From Chlorobiaceae bacterium (GTDB lineage: Bacteria > Bacteroidota > Chlorobiia > Chlorobiales > Chlorobiaceae): a stretch of DNA of 23,016 nt. Where the stretch lies: contig JAAXUM010000002.1 in assembly GCA_013336025.1 (NCBI GenBank), positions 1-23,016 of the forward strand, in the 5' to 3' direction. Both the position numbers and the translations under genes were made by a program. Within the stretch, counting starts at the first letter, position 1; every line of letters begins with the position of its first letter. Under the pieces are notes generated by a model, which worked only from the letters and a program-made list of their open reading frames with translations, had not been told where the DNA came from and did not search any database. Positions 7,948-16,290 of the stretch are shown in pieces.

Positions 7948-9009
7948 ATGAAAATTTTAGGAATCGAGACCAGTTGTGACGAAACGTCAGCAGCAGTTCT
8001 TTCAAATGGAAGCGTATGCTCGAATATTGTCAGTTCACAACTATGCCATACCAGCTTCGGAGGTGTTGTTCCCGAGCTGGCATCAAGAGAACATGAGCGG
8101 CTGATCGTTTCAATTGTCGATAACGCCCTCAGTGAAGCCAATATAACAAAAAACGATCTCGATGTCATAGCCGCCACCGCAGGCCCGGGGCTGATCGGCG
8201 CCGTGATGGTCGGGCTGTGTTTCGGCCAGGCCATGGCCTATGCCCTTGACATACCATTTGTACCCGTCAACCATATCGAAGCGCATATTTTTTCCGCCTT
8301 CATTCAGGAAAACTCTCTTAACCACGCTCCTGAAGGTGATTTTATCTCTCTGACGGTCTCCGGCGGTCACACACTGCTCTCGCATGTACACAAAGACTTC
8401 ACCTATGAGGTTATCGGCAGAACCCTTGACGACGCTGCCGGAGAAGCATTTGACAAAACAGGTAAAATGCTTGGACTGCCTTATCCGGCAGGACCGGTAA
8501 TCGACCGTCTTGCAAAAAACGGCGACCCCTCTTTTCATGAATTTCCCCGAGCGCTGACCGCTCACTCGCAAACCAGTAAAAACTATCGCGGAAATTCCGA
8601 TTTCAGCTTTTCAGGCCTTAAGACCTCTGTATTGACCTATCTGAAAAAACAGTCGCCGGAATTCATCCAAAAACACCTTCCGGACATTGCTGCCTCAGTT
8701 CAGAGGGCAATCGTCAGCGTACTGGTTGAAAAAACCGTTTCCGCAGCCCTTGCAGGAAACGTTAAAGCGATATCGATTGCTGGAGGAGTAAGCGCCAATT
8801 CAGCATTGAGAACATCAATGAAACATGCTTGTGAGCAGCATGGAATAGCCTTTCATGTTCCGAATACCGAGTATGCAACCGACAATGCGGCCATGATCGC
8901 AACCCTTGCGGGGCTCCTTCTTTCACATGATATGGTTCCCCGAAACCGATATAATATAGCACCATTTGCAAGTTTTGCCGCCGGACGCCGAAAGGCTTCA
9001 TTGACATAA
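7948..9009 (+). CDS. tsaD: tRNA N6-threonylcarbamoyladenosine transferase TsaD
   Basis: A 353-residue Kae1/TsaD protein. With TsaB and TsaE it transfers the threonylcarbamoyl group to A37 of ANN-decoding tRNAs. Visible motifs are the start [17 protein letters not shown], the metal-binding HIEAH (H109, H113), the nucleotide-binding SGGHTLL (138-144), [22 protein letters not shown] (from 161) and the late NAAMIA stretch beside a conserved Asp. The open frame continues 50 codons upstream, but family proteins begin at this ATG and the upstream part overlaps the divergent gene. Length is normal for bacteria. It is followed by yajC on the same strand. Confidence 0.96.
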   Translation: MKILGIETSCDETSAAVLSNGSVCSNIVSSQLCHTSFGGVVPELASREHERLIVSIVDNALSEANITKNDLDVIAATAGPGLIGAVMVGLCFGQAMAYALDIPFVPVNHIEAHIFSAFIQENSLNHAPEGDFISLTVSGGHTLLSHVHKDFTYEVIGRTLDDAAGEAFDKTGKMLGLPYPAGPVIDRLAKNGDPSFHEFPRALTAHSQTSKNYRGNSDFSFSGLKTSVLTYLKKQSPEFIQKHLPDIAASVQRAIVSVLVEKTVSAALAGNVKAISIAGGVSANSALRTSMKHACEQHGIAFHVPNTEYATDNAAMIATLAGLLLSHDMVPRNRYNIAPFASFAAGRRKASLT

Positions 9010-9071
9010 TTGATGAAATACATTACATTACGATTCGCTTTAGAACATTTAAACCATTGAATAACGAAATC

Positions 9072-9425
9072 ATGCACCAGAGTTTTTTTGCCCTGCTTCT
9101 TTTTTCTCCTCCGGCAGGGGGTCAGACGCCAAACCCTTTTATTCAGCTCGTTCCTCTTGTCCTGATCTTTATCGTCTTTTATTTTTTCATGATCCGTCCT
9201 CAGCAGAAAAAACAGAAGGATCGTGAAAAAGTGCTCGACAGCCTGAAAAGAGGTGATAAGGTGGTAACCATAGGCGGTGTTCACGGAACTGTTGCCGGTA
9301 TTGATACGGAAAAGAAAACCGTTCTGGTTCAGGTAAGCGAAAACGTTAAAATCAAATTTGACCGGACGGCTGTTGCGAACATCGAAAAACAGGAAACCGG
9401 CGATAAACTTGCTACGAAGGAATAA
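9072..9425 (+). CDS. yajC: YajC, accessory subunit of the Sec translocon
   Basis: A 117-residue single-pass membrane protein with hydrophobic segment [16 protein letters not shown] followed directly by the YajC signature [28 protein letters not shown] and a small cytoplasmic beta domain. YajC associates with SecDF and SecYEG. The N-terminal stretch [17 protein letters not shown] is typical of the family. A TTG five codons earlier at 9057 is also open, but the ATG is preferred; neither has a strong ribosome binding site. carA begins eight bases after the stop, so the two are likely co-transcribed. secD and secF are not in the window. Confidence 0.93.
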   Translation: MHQSFFALLLFSPPAGGQTPNPFIQLVPLVLIFIVFYFFMIRPQQKKQKDREKVLDSLKRGDKVVTIGGVHGTVAGIDTEKKTVLVQVSENVKIKFDRTAVANIEKQETGDKLATKE

Positions 9426-9433
9426 ACAGCATC

Positions 9434-10543
9434 ATGCACGTGACACCAGCAACATTGGTTTTGGAAAACGGATCCGTCTATAAAGGGACGGCGTTCGGAC
9501 ATATCGGAGAGGCTGCCGGCGAAGTGGTATTCAATACATCGCTTATGGGATATCAGGAGATTCTTACCGATCCCTCATATGCCGGACAAATGATTGTAAT
9601 GACCTATCCCCTGATCGGCAATTACGGCATCAACCCCAATGATAACGAGTCATCGAGGATATGGGCTTCTGCGCTTATTGTGAAAGAGGTATCGAAAATC
9701 CACAGCAATCATGAAGCGACCATTACGCTCGACGCATGGCTGAAAGAGGCAAAAGTCATGGGGCTTGCCGGCATAGACACGCGCAGGCTTGTTCGCGAAA
9801 TCCGCGAAAAAGGCGCCATGAGGGGTGTAATTTCAACCTTTGACCTTTCAAATGAAGCACTGAGGGAAAAGGCACTCAGCATCCCTGAAATGACTGGTAA
9901 CGATCTGGTTAAAACCGTTACGACCAGTGAAAGCTATGAACTGAAACACCCCGACGCGCGTTACCACGTTGTCGCTTTCGATTACGGCATCAAGAGCAAT
10001 ATTCTTAGAATTCTGCAGAACGCAGGGTGCAGGGTTACCGTGCTCACTGCCGGAACAACGGCTGAAGAGGTAATAAAACTGAATCCTGACGGGGTCTTTC
10101 TTTCAAACGGCCCGGGCGATCCATCCGCTGTTGATTATGCCATAACGACCATTCGGGAACTTGCTCAATACAGCCAGTCAACACGGCCACTGCCGATTTT
10201 CGGCATCTGTCTCGGTCATCAGCTTCTCGCTCTCGCTTTTGGCGCTGAAACCTACAAACTCAAATTCGGCCATCACGGCAGCAATCACCCGGTTAAAAAC
10301 CTGTCAACCAGCAAGATTGAGATAACATCACAGAATCACGGGTTTGCCGTCAGGATGGATACTCTCCCGGAAAAACTTTCATTGACACACGTCAATCTTT
10401 ATGACCAGACTGTTGAAGGAGTACGACACTGTGAACTGCCCTGTTTTTCTGTACAGTATCATCCGGAAGCAGCACCCGGTCCGCATGATTCACACTATCT
10501 TTTCGATGAGTTCACTGCTCTGATGGACAAGGCAAAAAACTGA
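9434..10543 (+). CDS. carA: Carbamoyl-phosphate synthase small chain (glutaminase subunit)
   Basis: A 369-residue protein that hydrolyses glutamine and passes ammonia to CarB for carbamoyl phosphate, feeding pyrimidine and arginine synthesis. The N-terminal CPSase_sm_chain domain (about 1-150) includes [11 protein letters not shown] and [19 protein letters not shown]. The class I glutamine amidotransferase domain (about 178-365) has the nucleophile C259 in GICLGHQ, and H343 and E345 in YHPEA, so the triad is complete. It follows yajC closely. carB is not in the window, as is common where the two subunits are unlinked. Confidence 0.97.
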   Translation: MHVTPATLVLENGSVYKGTAFGHIGEAAGEVVFNTSLMGYQEILTDPSYAGQMIVMTYPLIGNYGINPNDNESSRIWASALIVKEVSKIHSNHEATITLDAWLKEAKVMGLAGIDTRRLVREIREKGAMRGVISTFDLSNEALREKALSIPEMTGNDLVKTVTTSESYELKHPDARYHVVAFDYGIKSNILRILQNAGCRVTVLTAGTTAEEVIKLNPDGVFLSNGPGDPSAVDYAITTIRELAQYSQSTRPLPIFGICLGHQLLALAFGAETYKLKFGHHGSNHPVKNLSTSKIEITSQNHGFAVRMDTLPEKLSLTHVNLYDQTVEGVRHCELPCFSVQYHPEAAPGPHDSHYLFDEFTALMDKAKN

Positions 10544-10621
10544 TCCTGCTGTGCTGAAGGAAGGATATTTCTCTTTATTGTTCAAGCTATCTCTTTAACT
10601 ACCAAACCATTTTCTGAAGAG

Positions 10622-11761
10622 ATGAAAAAAAGACTGTTCACTCCCGGCCCTACCCCGGTGCCGGAAAATGTCATGCTGCGCATGGCTGCTCCGATAATCC
10701 ACCACCGCAATCCGGAGTTCATGGAGATCCTGACCCGTGTTCATGCAGATCTCCAGTATCTGTTTCAGACAACCCAGCCGGTAGTTGTGCTGAGCTGTTC
10801 CGGAACAGGCGGCATGGAAGCCTCCGTTTCAAGCCTGTTCACCAGTGGAGACAAGGTCATTACCGTCAATGCCGGCAAATTCGGTGAACGCTGGGGACAA
10901 CTTGTCCGCATCTTCACCGGAAACTGCATAGAAGAAAAAGTGGAATGGGGCAGCGCCATACAGCCTGAACGCATGGCAGAACTGCTCAAGGAGAACCCTG
11001 ATGTAAGAGGGGTATGTCTGACCCATTCGGAAACATCAACCGGCACTGCCGCCGACATACAGACCCTCTGTGCGCTAATTCGTGAACAATCCGATGCCCT
11101 GATTCTCGTTGATGGAATCACCGCAGTTGGAGCTCATGAGTTCCGCTTTGATGAATGGGGTGCTGATATCTGCATCACTGGTTCACAGAAAGGCCTCATG
11201 ATGCCCCCCGGCCTTGCCCTTGTTGCCATCTCTGAACGGGCACAGGACATCATCAACCACCGGAACGGAATACCTCAATACTATTTCAGCCTGAAAAAAG
11301 CATTGAAGGCGCACGCTGCTGAAGACACTCCATTCACCCCTGCCGTTTCGCTTGTTATCGGACTTGATGAAGCTCTCCAGATGATCAAGGCGGAAGGAAT
11401 GGAAAATATCTGGACACGGCACGAACGCCTTGCAAGCGCATGCCGCCAGGGATGCAACGCCCTCGGAATGAAACTTTTCAGCAATTCACCATCTTTTGCC
11501 GTTACACCGGTATGGCTGCCTGAAGGCGTTGATTGGTCGGCATTCAATAAAGCACTGAAAAACAAGAACGGCATCACCGTCGCTGCCGGTCAGGACGACT
11601 ACAAAGGCAAAATATTCCGGATATCCCACCTTGGATTCTATGACGAACTTGACATGCTCACGGTTATCGGCGGCATTGAACGGGCTCTCAGGGATATTAA
11701 CTTTAACTTTCAGATCGGAGCCGGAGTCACTGCAGTGCAGAAGGCATTTCTGGAAAACTGA
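10622..11761 (+). CDS. Class V PLP-dependent aminotransferase (alanine/serine-glyoxylate type)
   Basis: A 379-residue fold-type I aminotransferase. It starts LFTPGPTPVPENV, typical of the alanine-glyoxylate/serine-pyruvate branch, has SCSGTGGMEA (58-67) for the cofactor phosphate, D164 in LVDGITAVGA for the pyridine nitrogen, K190 in TGSQKGLMMPPG as the Schiff-base lysine, and a C-terminal RISHLGF. The same family includes proteins once called soluble hydrogenase 42-kDa subunit. Substrate cannot be fixed from sequence; serine, alanine or phosphoserine transamination are all possible. The only ribosome-binding-like sequence, GAAGAG, abuts the ATG, so the start is less certain than the product. 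The 78 bases after carA show no terminator; a strong terminator follows this gene. Confidence 0.88.
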   Translation: MKKRLFTPGPTPVPENVMLRMAAPIIHHRNPEFMEILTRVHADLQYLFQTTQPVVVLSCSGTGGMEASVSSLFTSGDKVITVNAGKFGERWGQLVRIFTGNCIEEKVEWGSAIQPERMAELLKENPDVRGVCLTHSETSTGTAADIQTLCALIREQSDALILVDGITAVGAHEFRFDEWGADICITGSQKGLMMPPGLALVAISERAQDIINHRNGIPQYYFSLKKALKAHAAEDTPFTPAVSLVIGLDEALQMIKAEGMENIWTRHERLASACRQGCNALGMKLFSNSPSFAVTPVWLPEGVDWSAFNKALKNKNGITVAAGQDDYKGKIFRISHLGFYDELDMLTVIGGIERALRDINFNFQIGAGVTAVQKAFLEN

Positions 11762-11783
11762 ACGAATTTCTTCACACTGGTAT

Positions 11784-11818
11784 AAAAAAAGCTGCCGCAT
11801 CCCGGCAGCTTTTTTTTT
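11784..11818 (+). terminator. Strong rho-independent terminator after the aminotransferase
   Basis: Arms AAAAAAAGCTGCCG (11784-11797) and CGGCAGCTTTTTTT (11803-11816) pair perfectly around a five-base loop, with T residues to 11818. The A/T flanks make it usable in both directions, but the functional target is the plus-strand transcript. Confidence 0.92.
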
Positions 11819-11878
11819 ATACTCTTTTTTCTTTTGACTGTAAGCATCTCCCTGTATCTTGACAAGAAAGATCCCGCA

Positions 11879-12544
11879 ATGGTTAAAATCTCTCTTTTCA
11901 TTTTCTGCTTTGCGCTTTCTGCCTCAATGACGGCACGTTTTAACGAGTACCGACTCATGCAGAAAGGAAACCGGTTGTATACCGAGAACGCTTATACGAA
12001 AGCTGAAACCGTTTTCCGCGACCTTACAAGCAAATTTCCATCAGGTTATGAAACCCGGAAGGCCAGATACAATCTTGCACACACACTCTTTATGCAACAG
12101 CGCTTCACAGAAGCAGGTAACTTGTACGCACGTGTTTCAAAAATCGTTCCATCCGGCAGCAAGCTGCACCATGCGGCTCAGTACAATGAAGGGAACTCGC
12201 TTGCACAACAGGCTTTCAATAGTATAAACAAAGAAGAAAAAAAAAGATTTCTCACCCTTGCCATTGACAGGTATAGCTCCGTTCTTCTTTCTCATCCTGA
12301 AGATACCGATGCCATCATCAACTATGAGGTTGTTTTCAACGCACTCAGAAAGCTCCGGAAGCCGGAAGAATCTTCAGCTGATGCTGATAAAAAAAGCGGG
12401 AATCAGGGAACAACAAGTATCAGCAACAGCGTTGCAACCCAACTGCTCGACAAAACAAGGGCCGATGAAACCCGATTGATGCAACAGCTTGCCGTCCGAA
12501 AATCACGCCAGCAGCATACCGGCACCACTAATCAGGACTGGTAG
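11879..12544 (+). CDS. Exported TPR-repeat protein, possibly Bat-associated
   Basis: A 221-residue product with a short N-terminal signal segment (VKISLFIFCFALSASMTA) followed by TPR-like helical repeats around NRLYTENAYTKAETVFRDL, ARYNLAHTLFMQQRFTEAGNLY and the pair HAAQYNEGNSL / AIDRYSSVLLSHPEDTDAIINYE, then a polar C-terminal tail. This arrangement resembles the TPR partner (BatC/BatE type) of Bat clusters, a protein-interaction scaffold in the periplasm. That assignment rests on repeat pattern plus Bat genes in the window, so it is inference. The frame is open from a TTG at 11834, but the ATG at 11879 gives a proper signal peptide. The radical SAM gene starts four bases after its stop. 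Confidence 0.78.
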   Translation: MVKISLFIFCFALSASMTARFNEYRLMQKGNRLYTENAYTKAETVFRDLTSKFPSGYETRKARYNLAHTLFMQQRFTEAGNLYARVSKIVPSGSKLHHAAQYNEGNSLAQQAFNSINKEEKKRFLTLAIDRYSSVLLSHPEDTDAIINYEVVFNALRKLRKPEESSADADKKSGNQGTTSISNSVATQLLDKTRADETRLMQQLAVRKSRQQHTGTTNQDW

Positions 12545-12548
12545 TTGA

Positions 12549-13988
12549 ATGAGCACAGCCAAAAAAGTTCTTCTTGTCTTTCTCCCGAGCCAGAGCGGTG
12601 TTGACGGAGCCCGCTCACTGTATACGGAAAAAGTAAAGCACCCGCTATCCCGATGGGTCAGCAGCTCAATGCGGGACCTGATCAAGAGAAGTCCCTTTTC
12701 CATTCCCCCTTTATCGCTCATGATCCTCGCTTCTGTTGAAGTTCCGGGAGTGGAACAGTTTTTTTGCGACATGCGGTTTGAAGAGTTTCCTGCCGAAATT
12801 TCATGGGATCTGGTAGGCATAAGTGTTCAGACCGGGATGGCAAGGCAAGCCTTCGAACTTGCCGACAGCCTTCGCGCAAAGGGAATCACCGTAGCGCTTG
12901 GCGGAGCACACATCACGCTCTTTGCTGATTCGTCACGTCCTCATGCCGATATTCTTGTACATGGCGAAGCTGACGACCTCTGGCGGAATGTATTGCTCGA
13001 CCTGAAAACAGCCTCTCTGCATGCTGATTACCGCTCAGACAGCTTTCCGGATATGAGTCTCTCAAGACCGGTAAGCAAAGAGATGCTGCTCAAAAACCGC
13101 TACTTCACCACAAATCTGATCCAGACTGGTCGAGGCTGTCCGTATCAGTGTGATTTCTGCAACGTTCACGTGCTTAACGGCCATACTCACCGGCACAGAA
13201 ACATAGCCGATATCGTTGCTGAGGTCAACCGATTTCTGCTGCACGACAAAAGAATTTTTTTCTTTGTCGACGACTCGATCAACGCCGATCCTGTTTATGC
13301 ACGGGAACTGTTCAATCAACTCATTCCCTGCGGGATCCACTGGTTCGGACAGGCTACGACTACGCTCGGCCAGCAGCCCGAACTGCTTGAAATATTTGCA
13401 AAATCAGGCTGTCAGGCGCTGCTTGTCGGTATCGAAAGTATTGAACCCAAAAGCCGTGATGCACACAGGAAAACCCAGAACAGAGCAACTGAACTCTCTT
13501 CGGCAATCAGAAACATCCGCAATGCAGGCATCAGCCTCTATGGAAGCTTCATCTACGGCCTTGACGGCGACACGCTCGACACCCCCTCAGCCATTCTTGA
13601 TTTTATCAGTGAAACAAAACTTGATGTACCAGGCATCAACATTCTCAGACCAATCCCGGGAACCCGTGTTTTTGAACGCCTGAAAGAGGAGGGGCGTCTC
13701 CTGTTCGACCCTCTTGATATCACAGCATATCGATACTCATTCGGCCAGGAGATGCTCTACCTTCCGAAAAACATCCCGCTTGATGCGTTTGTCGAAAGCT
13801 ATGCAAAACTGACTTCAAAGGTCTTTACCCTCGGGGCATCTCTCAAACGAGGGGCGGCTGCACCAAGTGCAAAAACAGCCGTTCTTCTTTTCAATCTTTT
13901 TTACAGCTATCTTTACGGACTCTCACGACATGACCTTTCACGACAGATTGAAGAAAGCCAGAAAAAAAACCATTTTGCCTTACCATGA
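12549..13988 (+). CDS. B12-binding-domain radical SAM protein (BchE-like family)
   Basis: A 479-residue protein with an N-terminal Rossmann-like B12-binding domain (about 5-155; GGAHITLFAD and the closing DILVHGEAD are visible) and a radical SAM domain with CxxxCxxC at C197, C201 and C204 (GRGCPYQCDFCN). Later landmarks are FFVDDSI, GIESIEPKS and INILRPIPGTRVFERL. Such enzymes use an iron-sulfur cluster, S-adenosylmethionine and usually cobalamin for methylation or ring chemistry. In green sulfur bacteria the family includes BchE and the bacteriochlorophyll C-8 and C-12 methyltransferases BchQ and BchR; this may be one of them or a paralogue, and I cannot tell which. The classical DxHxxG cobalamin motif is not visible. 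A C-terminal hydrophobic stretch (TAVLLFNLFYSYLYGL) may bind membrane or pigment. Its start lies four bases from the TPR gene. Confidence 0.88.
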   Translation: MSTAKKVLLVFLPSQSGVDGARSLYTEKVKHPLSRWVSSSMRDLIKRSPFSIPPLSLMILASVEVPGVEQFFCDMRFEEFPAEISWDLVGISVQTGMARQAFELADSLRAKGITVALGGAHITLFADSSRPHADILVHGEADDLWRNVLLDLKTASLHADYRSDSFPDMSLSRPVSKEMLLKNRYFTTNLIQTGRGCPYQCDFCNVHVLNGHTHRHRNIADIVAEVNRFLLHDKRIFFFVDDSINADPVYARELFNQLIPCGIHWFGQATTTLGQQPELLEIFAKSGCQALLVGIESIEPKSRDAHRKTQNRATELSSAIRNIRNAGISLYGSFIYGLDGDTLDTPSAILDFISETKLDVPGINILRPIPGTRVFERLKEEGRLLFDPLDITAYRYSFGQEMLYLPKNIPLDAFVESYAKLTSKVFTLGASLKRGAAAPSAKTAVLLFNLFYSYLYGLSRHDLSRQIEESQKKNHFALP

Positions 13989-14067
13989 ATAATTTTTAAA
14001 ATTAGAACTGTTTTTTTTTATTATTAGCTCAACATTCACACTCACAACCTGTATCACGGAGATAACT

Positions 14068-14499
14068 ATGAAACGTTTCCTGCCTCTTCTGACCCTGAGC
14101 GTTCTTTTTCTTGGCGCTTGCGGACTTGAAAAACCGCCGGCATCACTTGAATTTCCTAAATCAAAGGAAGAGGCTGCTGCTCCTGAAGCACCTGCCGCGC
14201 CAGCCGCAGAACCGGCAAAAGATGCTGCTCCGGTCGATCCGAAACTTGCTGCGGGCAAAACCGCCTATGATGCAAGCTGTGCCGGGTGCCATGATGCCGG
14301 TATGATGGGCGCACCAAAGCCGGGTGACAAGGCTGCCTGGAGCGAAAGAATTCCTCAGGGAATCGATGTCATGGTTAAAAAATCCATTGATGGGTTCACC
14401 GGTAAAGCCGGCATGATGCCTGCAAAAGGCGGCAATGCCAGTCTCTCGAATGAAGAGGTCACCAGTGCAGTAACGTATATGGTTGAAATCTCAAAGTAA
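14068..14499 (+). CDS. Lipoprotein c-type cytochrome, c-555 paralogue
   Basis: A 143-residue class I cytochrome c with a lipoprotein signal (LGAC, lipidated C18), an Ala/Pro/Glu-rich linker (about 36-56) and a heme domain with CAGCH (C71, C74, H75) and methionine ligand in MMPAKGG (M116 or M117). By hand alignment about 51 of 83 residues of the heme domain match the c-555 gene just downstream. It is presumably a membrane-tethered periplasmic carrier working near cytochrome c-555 and the reaction centre; the tether would restrict it to short-range transfer. A GGAG ribosome binding site precedes the ATG. A terminator follows, so it is a single-gene unit or the end of the preceding one. Confidence 0.92.
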   Translation: MKRFLPLLTLSVLFLGACGLEKPPASLEFPKSKEEAAAPEAPAAPAAEPAKDAAPVDPKLAAGKTAYDASCAGCHDAGMMGAPKPGDKAAWSERIPQGIDVMVKKSIDGFTGKAGMMPAKGGNASLSNEEVTSAVTYMVEISK

Positions 14500-14533
14500 C
14501 GTCTCGGCTGTCGTTCAAACCAGGATTTTCCTT

Positions 14534-14569
14534 AAAAAGCAGATGCGTTCATCACCGTCTGCTTTTTTT
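14534..14569 (+). terminator. Terminator after the lipoprotein cytochrome
   Basis: Arms AAAAAGCAGA (14534-14543) and TCTGCTTTTT (14558-14567) pair around a 14-base loop with T residues continuing to 14569. It separates the two cytochrome genes transcriptionally. Confidence 0.8.
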
Positions 14570-14615
14570 ATTGTCATGGAATTGTTGACTGGGAGTGAGA
14601 AAAACCATGAACCGT

Positions 14616-14644
14616 TTGGAAGGTTTCACGATAAATAGTAAAAT
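14616..14644 (+). promoter_or_regulatory. Probable promoter of the cytochrome c-555 gene
   Basis: TTGGAA (14616-14621) and TAAAAT (14639-14644) are exactly 17 bases apart. They lie between the upstream terminator and the c-555 start, leaving a leader of about 65 bases with a strong ribosome binding site. Read by eye, but position and spacing are good. Confidence 0.5.
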
Positions 14645-14715
14645 AAGGACTTTTTATTTTTCACGCGATCAACAGGTTTCTATACAACAAAAAAAATTTA
14701 ACGGAGGATCATTCT

Positions 14716-15054
14716 ATGTCTCGTTTTCTTTCTGCCGCACTATGCGCACTGTTTGTTATGTCATTCAGCCTGTCCGACGCTAACGCTGTCACCTATAACG
14801 CAGCAGCAGGCAAGTCCGTTTACGACGCAAGTTGCGCATCCTGCCACAAAGACGGCATCATGGGTGCCCCTAAAACAGGCAACAAACCAGCATGGGTAGC
14901 CCGTATTGCTCAGGGAATGGATCTGATGGTCAGCCACTCCGTCAAAGGCTTCCAGGGCAAAAAAGGCTTTATGCCTGCAAAAGGCGGCAACACAAAACTT
15001 ACTGATGTTCAGGTTGGCAATGCCGTAGCCTATATGGTTGGACTGAGCAAGTAA
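14716..15054 (+). CDS. cycA: Cytochrome c-555, soluble periplasmic electron carrier
   Basis: A 112-residue precursor: a Sec signal peptide ending near DANA (residue 24) and a mature class I cytochrome of about 88 residues. Heme attachment is CASCH (C40, C43, H44) and the axial methionine is M86 in FMPAKGGN. The pattern YDASCASCH...MGAPK...RIAQGMD...VGNAVAYMVG matches, from memory, the cytochrome c-555 of Chlorobium, which shuttles electrons from thiosulfate or sulfide oxidation and the cytochrome bc complex to the type I reaction centre. GGAGG at eleven bases or so before the ATG, a good promoter upstream and an efficient terminator downstream suggest strong single-gene expression. This gene is the best taxonomic marker in the window. 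Confidence 0.95.
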   Translation: MSRFLSAALCALFVMSFSLSDANAVTYNAAAGKSVYDASCASCHKDGIMGAPKTGNKPAWVARIAQGMDLMVSHSVKGFQGKKGFMPAKGGNTKLTDVQVGNAVAYMVGLSK

Positions 15055-15081
15055 GATCAACGTCGATGTGACACACCTCTG

Positions 15082-15107
15082 AAGGCGGGATAAATTCCCG
15101 CCTTTTT
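15082..15107 (+). terminator. Terminator after cytochrome c-555
   Basis: A 9-bp GC-rich stem, AAGGCGGGA (15082-15090) with TCCCGCCTT (15096-15104), around a five-base loop and followed by a T run to 15107. Confidence 0.9.
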
Positions 15108-15140
15108 GTGTTCCTGCAACTTTATTCCGTCGAAACAGAC

Positions 15141-15395
15141 ATGCATAATCCCGAATATCTTGGTTTTGCCGCCGGCATGCTGACCACCCTTGCATTTCTT
15201 CCGCAGGCAGTGCGGATGCTCAAAACAAAGAGAACCCGGGATATCAGCCTTCTCTGGGCAATTGCCATGAATGCAGGCACCCTTCTCTGGCTCACGTATG
15301 GTATCGTAAAAAATGACCTGCCGATGATAACCGCAAACAGCATATCGCTTGTGCTCCTCATCGTCATTCTTATCTCCAGGCTGCGCTACCGGTAA
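15141..15395 (+). CDS. SemiSWEET-like PQ-loop small transporter
   Basis: An 84-residue protein with three hydrophobic helices (about 5-22, 36-54 and 63-80), the size and layout of bacterial SemiSWEET sugar transporters, which work as dimers. The PQ motif lies at the end of helix 1 (FLPQAVRMLKTKRTRDIS, P21 and Q22), helix 2 carries AIAMNAGTLLWLTYG and helix 3 contains the conserved Asn in ITANSISL. Substrate is not inferable. The frame is open from a GTG at 15108, inside the tail of the terminator, so the ATG at 15141 is preferred although it lacks a clear ribosome binding site. It is the first gene after the c-555 terminator and may be transcribed with proC. Confidence 0.88.
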   Translation: MHNPEYLGFAAGMLTTLAFLPQAVRMLKTKRTRDISLLWAIAMNAGTLLWLTYGIVKNDLPMITANSISLVLLIVILISRLRYR

Positions 15396-15479
15396 AACAG
15401 ATCCGGTACGAAACTTGAAAACTGACAAAAAAAAGCGTACCTATCTGAAACAGAAACAGGCACTAACTATACTCATGCA

Positions 15480-16280
15480 ATGAATCAGCTCCGTATCAGC
15501 TTTATTGGCACAGGAAGAATTGCCCGCGCAATTATTGCCGGTCTTTCAAACAGAGAAAACACGATCATTGCAGGTTTTGACAGGGAGCCTGCAGCACTTG
15601 CTTCCATTGCCGGAGCCTATCCGGTCAAACCGTGCTCCTCCATCGAAGAGGCTGCCCGTGAGGCAGGAGTCATTATTCTTGCTGTCAAACCCTACCAGAT
15701 TGCAGAAGTACTGCAGATACTCAAGCCAATACTGACTCAGGATCATCTTCTTATCAGCGTTGCCGCGGGAATCTCTTCCGGCTTCATCCAGCAAAACACC
15801 CGTGAAGCCATGCGCGTGATCCGCGTTATGCCAAATACCCCGGCTTTTTCCGGACAGGGAATGACCGCCATCAGTCGCGGCACGCATGCTACTGATGAAG
15901 ATATTGCTACTGCCGTGGAACTCTTCCAGGCTATCGGTAAAACAGCTATTCTTGATGAATCGAAAATGGACGCTGCAACTGCGCTATCGGGCAGTGGCCC
16001 CGCCTATATGTTTCAGGTGCTCGACTCCCTTGCTGAAGGAGGCGTCATTTGCGGTCTCTCGCAACAGGAAGCGCTCTTTCTGGCAGCACAGACCATGCTC
16101 GGAGCTGCAACAATGGTACTCGGCAGCGAAAAAAGCCCAAAGACACTTATCAGTGAAGTAACGACACCCGGAGGAACAACAGAGGCCGGACTGCAAGTCA
16201 TGAGGGAAAAAAATATCCACCAGACGTTGATCGATACTGTTACCGCAGCCGCTGCCCGCTCACGGGAACTCATGCAATAA
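15480..16280 (+). CDS. proC: Pyrroline-5-carboxylate reductase
   Basis: A 266-residue enzyme for the last step of proline synthesis, reducing pyrroline-5-carboxylate with NAD(P)H. The N-terminal Rossmann domain begins ISFIGTGRIARAI (GxGxxA at 10-15) and includes ILAVKPYQ (66-73) and VMPNTPA (116-122). The dimerisation and substrate domain carries ALSGSGPAYMF (168-178) and the signature SEVTTPGGTTEAGL (225-238). Length is normal. batD starts ten bases after the stop codon, so the two genes are likely co-transcribed although their functions are unrelated. Confidence 0.96.
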   Translation: MNQLRISFIGTGRIARAIIAGLSNRENTIIAGFDREPAALASIAGAYPVKPCSSIEEAAREAGVIILAVKPYQIAEVLQILKPILTQDHLLISVAAGISSGFIQQNTREAMRVIRVMPNTPAFSGQGMTAISRGTHATDEDIATAVELFQAIGKTAILDESKMDAATALSGSGPAYMFQVLDSLAEGGVICGLSQQEALFLAAQTMLGAATMVLGSEKSPKTLISEVTTPGGTTEAGLQVMREKNIHQTLIDTVTAAAARSRELMQ

Positions 16281-16290
16281 AATCTGTACC

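Noticed and set aside
8110..8571. A 153-codon minus-strand frame inside tsaD
   Set aside because: tsaD is unmistakable in this region and the antisense product has no recognisable features.
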